Positions 27,788-36,050 are shown, counted from the first letter of the stretch. The stretch: DNA of 64,000 nt from JBMNIZ01 sp050951405 (GCA_050951405.1 JBMNIZ010000001.1:87424-151423); one strand, 5' to 3'. Translations and numbers: made by a program. Notes: generated by a model not told the origin, from the sequence alone.

Positions 27788-27821
27788 AAAAAGGAGTCTA
27801 GGCTTATCCCCCGACTCCCTA
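27788..27821 (-). terminator. Intrinsic terminator after the 118-residue gene
   Basis: On the minus strand, GGAGTC and GACTCC pair around a 14-base loop and are followed by TTTTTAAATTT, about 20 bases after the stop of the gene at 27842-28198. Confidence 0.75.
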
Positions 27822-27841
27822 CATAACCCTTTATAACCTTT

Positions 27842-28198
27842 TCATTGCTCTGAAGTAGTTTCTGCTTCATCAATTTCTTCTAACTCACATAATTTATCAT
27901 ACAGAGTTTTTAGTTCAACAAATTTTTTCTCTTCCAATAGTTCCAGATTGCCTGACTTTAAAACTTCCTGTAATGCCTCTTCTTTACTTACTATATAAGC
28001 ATAGTCTTTTGAGCCTTGCATTTGAGAACCAATAATAATAACAAACCTGCCGTCTTTTAACTTAGTAATGCCTTTATGCATTCCTAATCCTCCATTACCC
28101 CAGTTACGTCCATTCCAGTAATCTAATTTTTCATTATATTTTACTCTGGCAACAATGTCATTACAAAATTCACTTTCATAAACATTAACCCTACTCAT
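27842..28198 (-). CDS. Hypothetical protein, 118 residues
   Basis: Unrecognised cargo protein. The start follows GAAAGGAGAG and the gene has its own terminator. The N-terminal half is a likely beta-rich fold with the aromatic, glycine-rich segment YWNGRNWGNGGLGMHKGITKL and FVIIIGSQ; the C-terminal half is an acidic helix. No membrane segment or signal peptide. It lies alone between two terminators. Confidence 0.7.
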   Translation of the reverse strand: MSRVNVYESEFCNDIVARVKYNEKLDYWNGRNWGNGGLGMHKGITKLKDGRFVIIIGSQMQGSKDYAYIVSKEEALQEVLKSGNLELLEEKKFVELKTLYDKLCELEEIDEAETTSEQ

Positions 28199-28222
28199 AA
28201 AAACATCTCTCCTTTCTAAATA

Positions 28223-28281
28223 AACAAAAAAACTAACACGGCAAGACCCTCTTATCTGGGCAAATTTGCTATGTTAGTTTA
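28223..28281 (-). terminator. Intrinsic terminator after the two small genes
   Basis: On the minus strand, AACTAACATAGCAA pairs with TTGCCGTGTTAGTT (two mismatches) and is followed by TTTTTGTTT. It ends the small-gene pair at 28376-28685. Confidence 0.75.
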
Positions 28282-28375
28282 CTTTGATTTAAGATTATTT
28301 TATTATCACTTATAATGATATTTCAAACTACTCATTCTGTCAAATTTTTTGGCAGCAATATTTTGAACAATTTTC

Positions 28376-28528
28376 CTAAATCCCCTTATCACCTCTACTT
28401 ATCAGATAATCTATTAGTTCCTTGTAATCCTCATCATATTCACTATTTTCATGGTCATGACCATACTCTTTTCTAATCTCCAGTAAAACATTATAAATTT
28501 CACCTTCTTCATATGATTCTGTGTTCAT
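28376..28528 (-). CDS. Hypothetical acidic protein, 50 residues
   Basis: An ATG at 28528 overlaps the 3' end of the preceding small gene by 20 bases and opens a 50-residue frame rich in Glu, Asp and Tyr (SYEEGEIYNVLLEIRKEYG onward), ending SRGDKGI. Its own ribosome binding site is weak, so it is probably translated by coupling. The small, acidic and paired arrangement resembles antitoxin or inhibitor genes, but there is no recognisable family. Confidence 0.5.
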   Translation of the reverse strand: MNTESYEEGEIYNVLLEIRKEYGHDHENSEYDEDYKELIDYLISRGDKGI

Positions 28529-28685
28529 CAAGACTGTCCCTATGTTTATAGGCTAAATAATAATAATTTTTTGTTGGTATTAGTGATATAAAATGGCCAT
28601 TAAATCCAAAACCATGAACGCATTTATAAGTATCTAATAGTGACTCGGATAGTTCTAAAGCATCTAAATTCTTAATTTCACGCAT
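28509..28685 (-). CDS. Hypothetical protein, 58 residues
   Basis: The ATG at 28685 follows GGAGGGG and is preferred to the longer frame. The sequence has a short helical start (REIKNLDALELSESLL) and a beta-like tail with FGFNGHFISLIP and NYYYLAYKHRD. It is followed by, and overlaps, the 50-residue acidic gene. Family unknown. Confidence 0.55.
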   Translation of the reverse strand: MREIKNLDALELSESLLDTYKCVHGFGFNGHFISLIPTKNYYYLAYKHRDSLDEHRII

Positions 28686-28900
28686 TACATCCCCTCCTAT
28701 TCTCTGTTTTTTAAAGCGTGTACAGTGTACCATCACTTTCACATAACTTCTAGACTTGATATCTATTTATTACATGAAACTAAAATATTTTGATCCTTTT
28801 ATTTTACATCTGCAACAAAAATGAAAAGCCAAGGGAGCAAAATTACTTTTGTCTACACCCTGTACTTGATTTTTATTAAAACTTTCAATGCTTAACTTTT

Positions 28901-29569
28901 TTAGTAAACTCTTATATTCTCTCCTGTTATCAAATATTCCGGTATTTTAATATCTTTATTTCCAGGATAATTGGCAAAAAATAACCTTATGCTTCTAATG
29001 GCACTATATGTTTCTAAAATCACTTCATTTTGTCTCTTAATTAATGATTTATCATATTTGTTCGAATATATTTCATGGGCTGGCACTTGTCTTATCTTTC
29101 GAATTGCTTTTAACGGATTTATGATAAGTTCATCTAAGTTTTCATTAGTTATTATATTCTTTTTTAGCCATTCCTCCAACATTACTAGACTCCCCTTGGG
29201 ATTTCCATCTCCATTTTTCCTATCAACTGGTCTTATGTATCTAGCAGCAGTTGTAAATGTTTTATGATTGATATTATGGATAATCATTTTTTCAAGGCAC
29301 AATATAAATGCATAATAGTTTTTTAGTGTCGGAAGGAAAATCATTCTATAATCTTCTGGCTTTTCGGCAGTATGCGGTTCAAATGTTTTCCTGAACAAAT
29401 TCGGAATCCCCATATTGTTACACATAGAATTTATAACTTTCATTTCGTCTAATAGTGCATCATAAATAGAAATTTCATCAATCCATTTTCCTAATATTAA
29501 ATTGTCATAGAAGCCACTGTTTATATAGTAATTGTTAATGGCCATGATAAAATCGACATAAATGGTCAC
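28901..29569 (-). pseudogene. HEPN-like protein fragment, 5' part cut off by IS21
   Basis: An open frame of 222 codons whose first 12 codons come from the IS21 end, so the true 5' part is lost. The remainder is helical and includes KAIRKIRQVPAHEIYSN: the RQVPAH segment fits the R-x4-6-H active-site motif of HEPN ribonucleases. The following KRQNEVILETYSAIRSIRLFF helix also fits that fold. HEPN domains are common in abortive-infection and toxin systems. The missing part may have carried another domain. I cannot assign a named family. Confidence 0.55.
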
Positions 29570-29667
29570 GAAAAACCCGCAAAACCGGTCATTTAGAAAA
29601 GGAAAAAAGCTCGTTCCCTACAACATTTTCATTGGAACCAAAACATTAAAGAAGGGAACGAGCAAAA

Positions 29668-31149
29668 ATGACAGGAGTGTGGGAAATCGTGAACATTCAA
29701 GAATGTCGGAAAGCCGGCCTAAGTAAGACCGCCACAGCACAGCGTTTAAACCTGGACCGTGGCACCGTAGCAAAATATTGGGATGTTGAAGAGCCTTTGA
29801 AAGCACCACCGGTCTACCAGCGAAGTTCCAAAATCGATCTTTACAAAGAGTATATCACAAATCGACTGGAAAAATGGCCTGAACTGTTTGCAGAAACAAT
29901 TTATGAAGAAATTAAAAAAATGGGATATAAAGGCTCCGCAAGAACCGTCCGGCGCTACGTCTCTAAGATACGACCAAAACTTTCCCGGGAATACAAACCC
30001 TATGAAACCCTGCCAGGTGAACAAGCCCAGGTTGACTGGGGCCACTTAGGCACCATTGTCGAAAACGGCCGGCGGGTTAAGCTTTATGTCTTTGTTTTCT
30101 GCCTAAGTTGGTCAAGAGAAAGATATGCGGAGTTCATCACTTCCCTCAATATGGCCGTCTTTAACGCCTGCCTACATCGAGCTTTCGAGTATGTGGGAGG
30201 GATTCCCGAAACAATCCTCTTTGACAACGCCAAAACTGTGGTAGCGGAACGAGTAGGTACGATAGTGAGGTTTAATTCTACCCTTCTGGAACTGGCTTTA
30301 AGATATGGCTTCACACCCAAAGCATGTTGGATCAATGATCCGGAAAGCAAGGGCAAAGTAGAATCCAATGTCAAGTACTTGAAAAAGAGCTTCTACTACG
30401 GGCGGGAATTTAAGAACTTGGAAGACCTAAACCAGCAGTTGCAGGTGTGGCTTAAGGAAGTGGCCAATGCTAAAGTCCATGGCACCACCGGTAAAATACC
30501 TCAAGAACGCCTAATAGAAGAACGAAACTATCTAAAACCGTTGCCGGCAATCGAAGCACCCTTACCCGTCTATGAAACCCGGAAAGCCAGCAAAACAGCC
30601 CTTATCTCCGTAGACAACAACAAATATTCAGTCCCCGCTAAACTGGCCCGTAAAACAGTACATTTCAGGCGATACGAGGACAGGATTGAAATTCTAGATG
30701 ATGAGCACGTAGTAGCTGTACATACCTTGGTAAAAGGTAAAAACCAAGTAATCATTAACGATGACCACTACCCTGAGCATCAAAAAATGAAACAAAGGCC
30801 TAAACATCCACTGCAAGCTGAGTTTGAAGCCTTGGCCCCGGTGGCCGAAGAATACCTGCAGCACCTTAGCCAACGCCGGGAAGGGCACCTTAGAGAACAG
30901 ATGCAGAAGATCATCTCCCTAAAAGAAGATTACAGTGCTTCTGAAATCAATGCAGCCATGGAACGAGCTCTTAAGTTTGGAGCTATTGGTTACGCAAAGT
31001 TAAAATCAATACTGCAAAAACAATCCCAGAACCCCAATATTCTGCCTACAGTAGGTTCCAACAGAGCCAATTACAAGCTGGATAACCTTCCTTACCAAGT
31101 AGAAGTAGAACGCCGGGATACCAGCTATTACGAGGAGGTTATCCAGTGA
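29668..31149 (+). CDS. istA: IS21-family transposase IstA
   Basis: A 493-residue DDE transposase. An N-terminal helix-turn-helix (GLSKTATAQRLNLDRGTVAKYW) precedes the catalytic core with QAQVDWGHLG (Asp), IPETILFDNAKT (Asp) and SKGKVESNVKYLKKSF (Glu). The C-terminal part has the Mu-type DDE tail. The frame is intact. The stop overlaps the istB start by 4 bases. Confidence 0.95.
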   Translation: MTGVWEIVNIQECRKAGLSKTATAQRLNLDRGTVAKYWDVEEPLKAPPVYQRSSKIDLYKEYITNRLEKWPELFAETIYEEIKKMGYKGSARTVRRYVSKIRPKLSREYKPYETLPGEQAQVDWGHLGTIVENGRRVKLYVFVFCLSWSRERYAEFITSLNMAVFNACLHRAFEYVGGIPETILFDNAKTVVAERVGTIVRFNSTLLELALRYGFTPKACWINDPESKGKVESNVKYLKKSFYYGREFKNLEDLNQQLQVWLKEVANAKVHGTTGKIPQERLIEERNYLKPLPAIEAPLPVYETRKASKTALISVDNNKYSVPAKLARKTVHFRRYEDRIEILDDEHVVAVHTLVKGKNQVIINDDHYPEHQKMKQRPKHPLQAEFEALAPVAEEYLQHLSQRREGHLREQMQKIISLKEDYSASEINAAMERALKFGAIGYAKLKSILQKQSQNPNILPTVGSNRANYKLDNLPYQVEVERRDTSYYEEVIQ

Positions 31150-31934
31150 TTAGACAAATACCAACCGCCGATCGGAAAACCCTGGAACAGAATTTAAAAA
31201 GGTTAAGACTTCCCCATATTAGAAACATCCTTGACGATGTTAATGAATTGGCGCTGGAAGAAGAACCATCCTACCTGGATTTCTTAGCCTATGTTATTAA
31301 CAAGGAGGTGGAACATAGAGACAAGACCCAACAAGAAAAAAGAATGAAAAGAGCCTGCTTTCCCCAGATAAAGACTTTGGAAGAATTTGATTTTAGTTTC
31401 CAAAACAGCATCACCCAACAAAGCATCTATGATCTGGCAACCCTTCAATTTATCGAAGCCAAGGAGAACATCATCTTTCTGGGTCCACCGGGAGTAGGCA
31501 AGAGCCACCTGGCCATTGCCCTGGGAGTTAAGGCAGTGCTAAAAGGTTACCAAGTCCGTTTTTACACACTCACGGACCTCATTGCCGAGCTTTATGCAGC
31601 TTTAGCCGATAACAGCCTGAACAGAAAGATTAACAATATCTTAAAAAATGACCTTATCATTCTGGACGAACTGGGCTATGTGTCCATGGATGAAACCGCA
31701 TCAGACCATATTTTCCAGCTGGTCACCAAAGCTTACGAAAACCGTTCTTTGATCATTACCAGCAACCTGGATTTTGGAGAATGGGGCACTCTTTTTGTGA
31801 ACATGAGTACTGCTGCAGCTATCTTAGATCGCTTACTACACCATGCCCATGTGTTTAACCTTAGGGGGAACAGTTATCGGGTAAGAAACCGATTAATACA
31901 ACCAACAAATAAGATAGCGGCAACTACAGGCTAA
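31146..31934 (+). CDS. istB: IS21-family AAA+ ATPase IstB
   Basis: The 262-residue DnaA/DnaC-like ATPase that selects target DNA for IstA. Walker A is GPPGVGKSH and Walker B is LIILDELGYVSMDE; the sensor segment SLIITSNLDFGEW follows. It is intact. AAA+ regulators of this kind are functionally comparable to TnsC, which is missing from the surrounding Tn7-like element, but IstB serves the IS21 ends. Confidence 0.95.
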   Translation: MIRQIPTADRKTLEQNLKRLRLPHIRNILDDVNELALEEEPSYLDFLAYVINKEVEHRDKTQQEKRMKRACFPQIKTLEEFDFSFQNSITQQSIYDLATLQFIEAKENIIFLGPPGVGKSHLAIALGVKAVLKGYQVRFYTLTDLIAELYAALADNSLNRKINNILKNDLIILDELGYVSMDETASDHIFQLVTKAYENRSLIITSNLDFGEWGTLFVNMSTAAAILDRLLHHAHVFNLRGNSYRVRNRLIQPTNKIAATTG

Positions 31935-31956
31935 ATAAACCGGATTAAGCGAGTGC

Positions 31957-32006
31957 GAATTGCCTAGGAGGCGTTCCGCTACGCTCCACTGCCTCCTAGG
32001 CAATTC
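31957..32006. repeat. Long perfect hairpin in IS21, downstream of istB
   Basis: GAATTGCCTAGGAGGC and GCCTCCTAGGCAATTC form a perfect 16-bp stem with an 18-base loop. There is no T-run, so it is more likely a block to read-through or an end-proximal structure than a classical terminator. Confidence 0.7.
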
Positions 32007-32075
32007 CTCTACCGTTATCGCAAGGATTAAATTCTGTATGACTGCTGGTTTTTCATGGCCAAAATTGCTGGTTTT

Positions 32076-33971
32076 TTAGTGACCAAAAATGCGGTTTTTC
32101 AAATGGCCATTGACAATGCCTTCTTCAACTTCATTTTTTGTCTCTTCTTTCGCTTGTTCAATTATTTCTTCTATGTCATTTAATAAGTCTATTTTATTTT
32201 GCAATTCTGCTTTTTTTGAGGCTTTTGCCTTCATTTTTTCATATTCCATTAGATAAGTTACTTCTTCAATAGATTTTTCTTTGTATCTTGACTGATGTTC
32301 TAATAAAAAACACTTATCGAATTTTCTCCCATCTTCATACTTGATATAAATAAAACTCATATCCCTTGGATCATATGATATGTCAACTTTCCAAGATCCA
32401 TTGTTTCTTGCTTTCTCGAACCATCGTTCTTTTAATGAGGTTTTAGAACCAAATAGCATCCCTTTAAACTTAATCCCGTGCTGTGTCACAGTTGCTTTGT
32501 CTCTTGGCAGTAGATTTAATTTCAATAAATCTTCATCAACAGTTCTTAACCTTCCTGTTCTATTAGCAACACCCCATTCCCAGATTAACTTGGGTATTGG
32601 TTCTACACCATCTGCAATCATATCTCCGCTTCTGGTATAGTTAGATAAATAATGATGATTATTATGATACAATACACATTTTATTATAATTTGAGTAAAC
32701 TGCCTTAAATCAAGAGTTGCTGAAAGTCTGTAATCTTGCTCTCCTCTTTCACGATATTGACTTTTAATTGCACCAGGCATGAAAGGCTTTGTATGCTGGT
32801 TAATAGTGTTAAAATACCTCTCAATAATCCCCTTCATGTCACCTCTGTAAGGGCTAGTATTTAATATTTTTATTCCAAATGCTGATATTAAAGATTCTAT
32901 GTTTTCCCCTTCCAATTCTCCTCTATCTGCAATAATTGCTTCAGGCAGGGTGCTGCAGTAATTCCACTCATCATTGCCAATCTCTATACCGTACTTCCTG
33001 CAAAAGGATACTTTGTCTGACGCAGCATTAATTAATGCAATACTCGCTCCAATCCAACTAGGCCCTTCCAAAGATATATTAACTCCTACGACACAACGTG
33101 AAAATACATCCATAACAGTATATATAACGGGCCTTCCTATAATCCAATTCCGATTATATTGGGATACTAAATAAACATCTCCTACTGTTGCATCTATTTG
33201 AAATATTGCTCCCGGTCCAAATGCTTCTTCAGTAGAAGAGCCTGTTAACCCCCTATGTTGTAATTCATATCGCTTTGCACTTTGACGAGTAGATACTTCT
33301 TTTTTAATGCTTCTCTCCTTATTAAACCAATATCTGAATTGCCTTAATGTAGGAATGGCATCCTTTACTATTCCATTTTCACTAAAGTATTCCTTAATCA
33401 TAAGTTCATAGGTTAATGTCAATGTCTTCTGTGATGAATTATAATAAAACCTATTAAGTGCTGTATTAAAAATCTTTATCGTTTCGGGAGTAATAACAAA
33501 AGTATTATCTTTTTCTTTGTTCCCTTGTTTCCCACCACAATTATGATAATCAGGAAGTAAAGAGTTTTTGTGCATACCTCTCTGCCAAAACCGTTTTAAA
33601 TATCTCATTACAGTTGCTTCGTGGATATTTTCAACATATTCTCTGACAAGTTTAGCCCTCTTTTCAGCAATGTAAATATCAGGCTCAATTGCAACAATCT
33701 CTTTAATGGCATTATAGGCCTTATCTCTTATGGCCTTATGTTTAGGTAGGATATCCTCTTCATCTTTAATAATCATATATGGTTCGTTATCTAAAACATA
33801 TATGGTACCATCATTTAACCCACTATGAATAAAGGTTTCTGAAACTGTAATAGGCATTGAGTTACCATAAATATCAATTAAATAGATGATATCTTTATAG
33901 TAATACAAAATTCGGTAATATATTTTACCCTGACTTGTTTCATATAAAATTACACTATTGATTGGAAGCAT
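32076..33971 (-). CDS. tnsB: TnsB-like DDE transposase (C-terminal tail replaced by IS21 end)
   Basis: The strand-transfer transposase of a Tn7-like element, about 631 residues. The helix-turn-helix N-terminal region is followed by the integrase core: FQIDATVGDVY (Asp), EAIIADRGELEG (Asp) and MKGIIERYFNTIN (Glu), so the DDE triad is complete. The Mu-type C-terminal barrel follows. I start at the ATG at 33971, after GGGGTG, which overlaps the end of tnsA by 17 bases. The last 13 residues after the acidic EEG are encoded by the IS21 terminus, so the native TnsC-contacting tail is lost. Confidence 0.88.
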   Translation of the reverse strand: MLPINSVILYETSQGKIYYRILYYYKDIIYLIDIYGNSMPITVSETFIHSGLNDGTIYVLDNEPYMIIKDEEDILPKHKAIRDKAYNAIKEIVAIEPDIYIAEKRAKLVREYVENIHEATVMRYLKRFWQRGMHKNSLLPDYHNCGGKQGNKEKDNTFVITPETIKIFNTALNRFYYNSSQKTLTLTYELMIKEYFSENGIVKDAIPTLRQFRYWFNKERSIKKEVSTRQSAKRYELQHRGLTGSSTEEAFGPGAIFQIDATVGDVYLVSQYNRNWIIGRPVIYTVMDVFSRCVVGVNISLEGPSWIGASIALINAASDKVSFCRKYGIEIGNDEWNYCSTLPEAIIADRGELEGENIESLISAFGIKILNTSPYRGDMKGIIERYFNTINQHTKPFMPGAIKSQYRERGEQDYRLSATLDLRQFTQIIIKCVLYHNNHHYLSNYTRSGDMIADGVEPIPKLIWEWGVANRTGRLRTVDEDLLKLNLLPRDKATVTQHGIKFKGMLFGSKTSLKERWFEKARNNGSWKVDISYDPRDMSFIYIKYEDGRKFDKCFLLEHQSRYKEKSIEEVTYLMEYEKMKAKASKKAELQNKIDLLNDIEEIIEQAKEETKNEVEEGIVNGHLKNRIFGH

Positions 33972-34740
33972 ACCTAGCACCCCAATCAATAATAATTTTG
34001 GGACAACTTTTTGCTATATCTATTGATTCATTCATATCAATGTAAATATGTTTAGATGCGAGAAGGTATTTAAAAATGTATAACCCTGTTCCATCTGACA
34101 CATCATTTTCTTTATCAAAATCAGAAGTTATTTTTCTAATTGAATATTTACTATCCCTAAATTTATCAATTAGAATGTTACAATAATTCTCTAATGAATT
34201 TTCTGTTAAGCCTCTTTCTTCATAGGTATACAAACTTGAGTGTATCCACTCTATGTTTTTTACCATTTTAGTAGGTATTTCTTTTTGGGTAATTATGCCA
34301 AAATCAATTTGTTTTGCTGCCCAATATCTTCTTTCTATTTCTAGTCTTTCCAGCACGGACTTTTTCCCTAACTCACTCGATGATTTTACTGTCCTTGCAA
34401 TATATTTGTGATTTCGTAAAGTTAGTAGAAATGTAGTTGTTAGTATATATGGAGGCTCTTTATTAATAAAAAACTCTTGCTTAAGGTCTTTATTGTCTTT
34501 TACTACCTCTGCTAAATCTAAAAGTGGATAATGTTCTCTAATATCTACTATTTCATCATCCCATTCTAACATGTAGAAACATCTGGTTTGTATATCTGAA
34601 AAGAAATGATGTATTCTGTTTGTCTTCCAGCCTTTTATACGTGAAACCCTTCCTTTTGACGGGAAGTCTTGTATAGATAACCAGGGCTTATAGGAGGCTA
34701 ATTCCCCTGTACCACGGTTTTCAGACAGGAATCTGTCCAG
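33955..34740 (-). pseudogene. tnsA: TnsA-like endonuclease: no start codon, acidic catalytic residues substituted
   Basis: TnsA cuts the 5' ends of Tn7-like elements beside TnsB. The open frame runs from a stop codon in miniature unit B to 33955 and matches TnsA from its RGxG-Y-PWL segment onward (RGTGELASYKPWL, GRVSRIKGWKTNRIHH, LEWDDEIVDIREHYPL, ERRYWAAKQI). The only ATG (34572) lies after the first 55 codons of recognisable homology, and no ATG, GTG or TTG precedes it. At the position of Tn7 E63 there is Gln (SDIQ), and at D114 there is Thr (LTTTFL); K132 is kept (TVKSSS). The nuclease is therefore probably inactive. Confidence 0.8.
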
Positions 34741-35197
34741 TTACAAATAAGTTTGCTCACGTAGTTACAAAGTTTGCTCGTGATGAAATGTAGTTGTTGC
34801 AAGGCTTCTCGCTGTTTCTTCCCTTGTAGTGACAAAGTTTGCTCTCGGGTTTTATTACCTTAAAAAATATAAAAAAAGATATAAAAAATGAGAAAATGAC
34901 AAGCGAGTTTGCTCGTGAGCAGTGAAGAATGACAAAGTTTGCTCGTGGAAGGTTTACTAATAAAATGAGTATTCATACGCAGGGTATAACCTACGGGAGG
35001 AAATATCGAAACCACCTACACATCGGAATTCTACTTGCTTTCGAGGGATTAAAACTACGTCCGTTTAGCATATTTTTATTTATTTCTATATCTATTTTTG
35101 AACACAAAAAACCGCCAAAGGGAATGTACCCCCTGACGGTTGGCGCTTGCGATAAGCAAACTTTGTAATTGTAAACAAACTCGTGTGTAAAGAAACA
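34734..35197. repeat. Miniature unit B: left-type plus right-type transposon ends (464 bp)
   Basis: Direct repeat of unit A, differing by a 10-base insertion (TTTACTAATAAAATGAG versus TAATGAG) and about fifteen substitutions. It begins TGTCCAG and ends GTGTAAAGAAACA, then AAATT and the rpsI stop. Its left boundary falls exactly where the tnsA frame loses homology. It carries the same tandem ACAAAGTTTGCTCGTG sites and the same terminator hairpin. Confidence 0.8.
35104..35141 (-). terminator. Terminator in the right end that now ends the ribosomal operon
   Basis: Minus-strand hairpin ACCGTCAGGGGG / TCCCTTTGGCGGT followed by TTTTTTGTG. It is the first terminator after rpsI and lies inside the transposon end, about 60-100 bases past the stop codon. 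Confidence 0.75.
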
Positions 35198-35202
35198 AAA
35201 TT
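35198..35202. repeat. Right 5-bp target duplication (AAATT) abutting the rpsI stop
   Basis: Same five bases as 25309-25313. On the coding strand they read AATTT immediately after the TAA of rpsI. Confidence 0.75.
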
Positions 35203-35595
35203 TTAACGCTTGGAAAATTGAGGTGCTTTTCTTGCTTTTTTCAAGCCGTATTTTCTTCTTTCCTTCATCCGCGGATCCCGGGTGAGGAAACCTGCTCGCT
35301 TCAAGGGAAGGCGGAGATTCTCGTCGGCTTCCAGCAGGGCCCTGGCAATCCCCAAGCGTATCGCTCCGGCCTGTCCGGTGGTCCCGCCTCCATGAACTTT
35401 GGCCAGCACATCAAAGCGCCCTTCCATGGCCGCAAGCTCCAGAGGCTGTCTCACAATCATTTCCAGAGTCTTTTTGCCGAAATATTCTTCCAGGGGCCGG
35501 TCGTTGATGATCACTTTGCCGTCGCCGGGTACTAGGCGCACCCGGGCCACTGCATTTTTCCTTCGCCCCGTCCCATAATACTGAACCTGTGCCAA
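35203..35595 (-). CDS. rpsI: 30S ribosomal protein S9
   Basis: 130 residues, full length, with the C-terminal KKARKAPQFSKR whose last Lys-Arg reaches the P-site tRNA. A TTG start follows AAGGAGG. It is the last gene of the ribosomal supercluster, 17 bases after rplM, and the conserved site next to which the Tn7-like element inserted; its coding sequence is untouched. Confidence 0.97.
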   Translation of the reverse strand: MAQVQYYGTGRRKNAVARVRLVPGDGKVIINDRPLEEYFGKKTLEMIVRQPLELAAMEGRFDVLAKVHGGGTTGQAGAIRLGIARALLEADENLRLPLKRAGFLTRDPRMKERRKYGLKKARKAPQFSKR

Positions 35596-35612
35596 AACTA
35601 AACCTCCTTCCC

Positions 35613-36050
35613 TTAACCCTTGATTTCCCAGATTTCAGGCTTTTGCGCCTGATGGGGGTGGTCTGCTCCCCGGTATACTTTCAGCTTCTTGAGCATTTTC
35701 CGTCCCAAAGGATTGCGGGGGATCATCCCCTTCACCGCCATTTCCACAACCTTCTCGGGTTTTTTCTGCATCAAAGTCTCATAAGCCGTAACCTTTAAGC
35801 CGCCGGGATAACCGGAATGCCGTATCCATTTCTTTTGGGCCAATTTATTCCCAGTCAGCCGGACTTTTTCCGCATTAATCACAATGACGAAATCTCCGGT
35901 ATCCACATGGGGAGTATAGATGGGCTTATGTTTTCCCCTCAGAATCCGGGCAACCTCTGTGGAAAGGCGTCCCAGAGTTTGATTTTCCGCATCGATCAAG
36001 TACCATTTTCTTTCCACTTCCATGGGTTTAGCCATGAAGGTTCCGGTCAT
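35613..36050 (-). CDS. rplM: 50S ribosomal protein L13
   Basis: 145 residues, an early 50S assembly protein. The start MTGTFMAKPMEVERKW matches the longer N-terminus usual in Bacillota and follows TAAGGAGG, so I keep the first ATG. Motifs DAENQTLGRLS and PHVDTGDFVIVINAEK are conserved. Paired with rpsI as in most bacteria. Confidence 0.97.
   Translation of the reverse strand: MTGTFMAKPMEVERKWYLIDAENQTLGRLSTEVARILRGKHKPIYTPHVDTGDFVIVINAEKVRLTGNKLAQKKWIRHSGYPGGLKVTAYETLMQKKPEKVVEMAVKGMIPRNPLGRKMLKKLKVYRGADHPHQAQKPEIWEIKG

Larger units (their letters stand above)
29533..32115 (+). mobile_element. IS21-family insertion sequence (istA-istB)
   Basis: A 2.58-kb element bounded by TGTTAATGGCCAT and the inverted TGTCAATGGCCAT. 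Inside each end the motif GGTCACKAAAAACC is repeated, as expected for IstA binding. The flanks (GTAAT on the left, ATGCC on the right) show no target duplication, although IS21 elements normally make 4-8 bp. The left flank is the HEPN-like fragment and the right flank is the 3' end of tnsB. Confidence 0.9.
25314..35197. mobile_element. Tn7-like element inserted at the rpsI stop codon (9.9 kb, decayed composite)
   Basis: The region begins TGTCCAG and ends GAAACA, with AAATT on both sides. The right end lies 5 bases from the rpsI stop, which copies the Tn7 habit of putting its right end just past a conserved gene. Contents: two miniature units at the borders, GIY-YIG gene, tyrosine recombinase, four small unknown genes, an IS21 copy, tnsB and tnsA. 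tnsA is nearest the right end, as in Tn7. tnsC and tniQ/tnsD are missing. The whole region is far more AT-rich than the ribosomal operon and the metabolic genes around it. Confidence 0.8.

Noticed and set aside
31146..31934. IstB considered as the missing TnsC of the Tn7-like element
   Set aside because: It is encoded with istA inside clean IS21 ends and has the standard IstB sequence, so it belongs to the insertion sequence.
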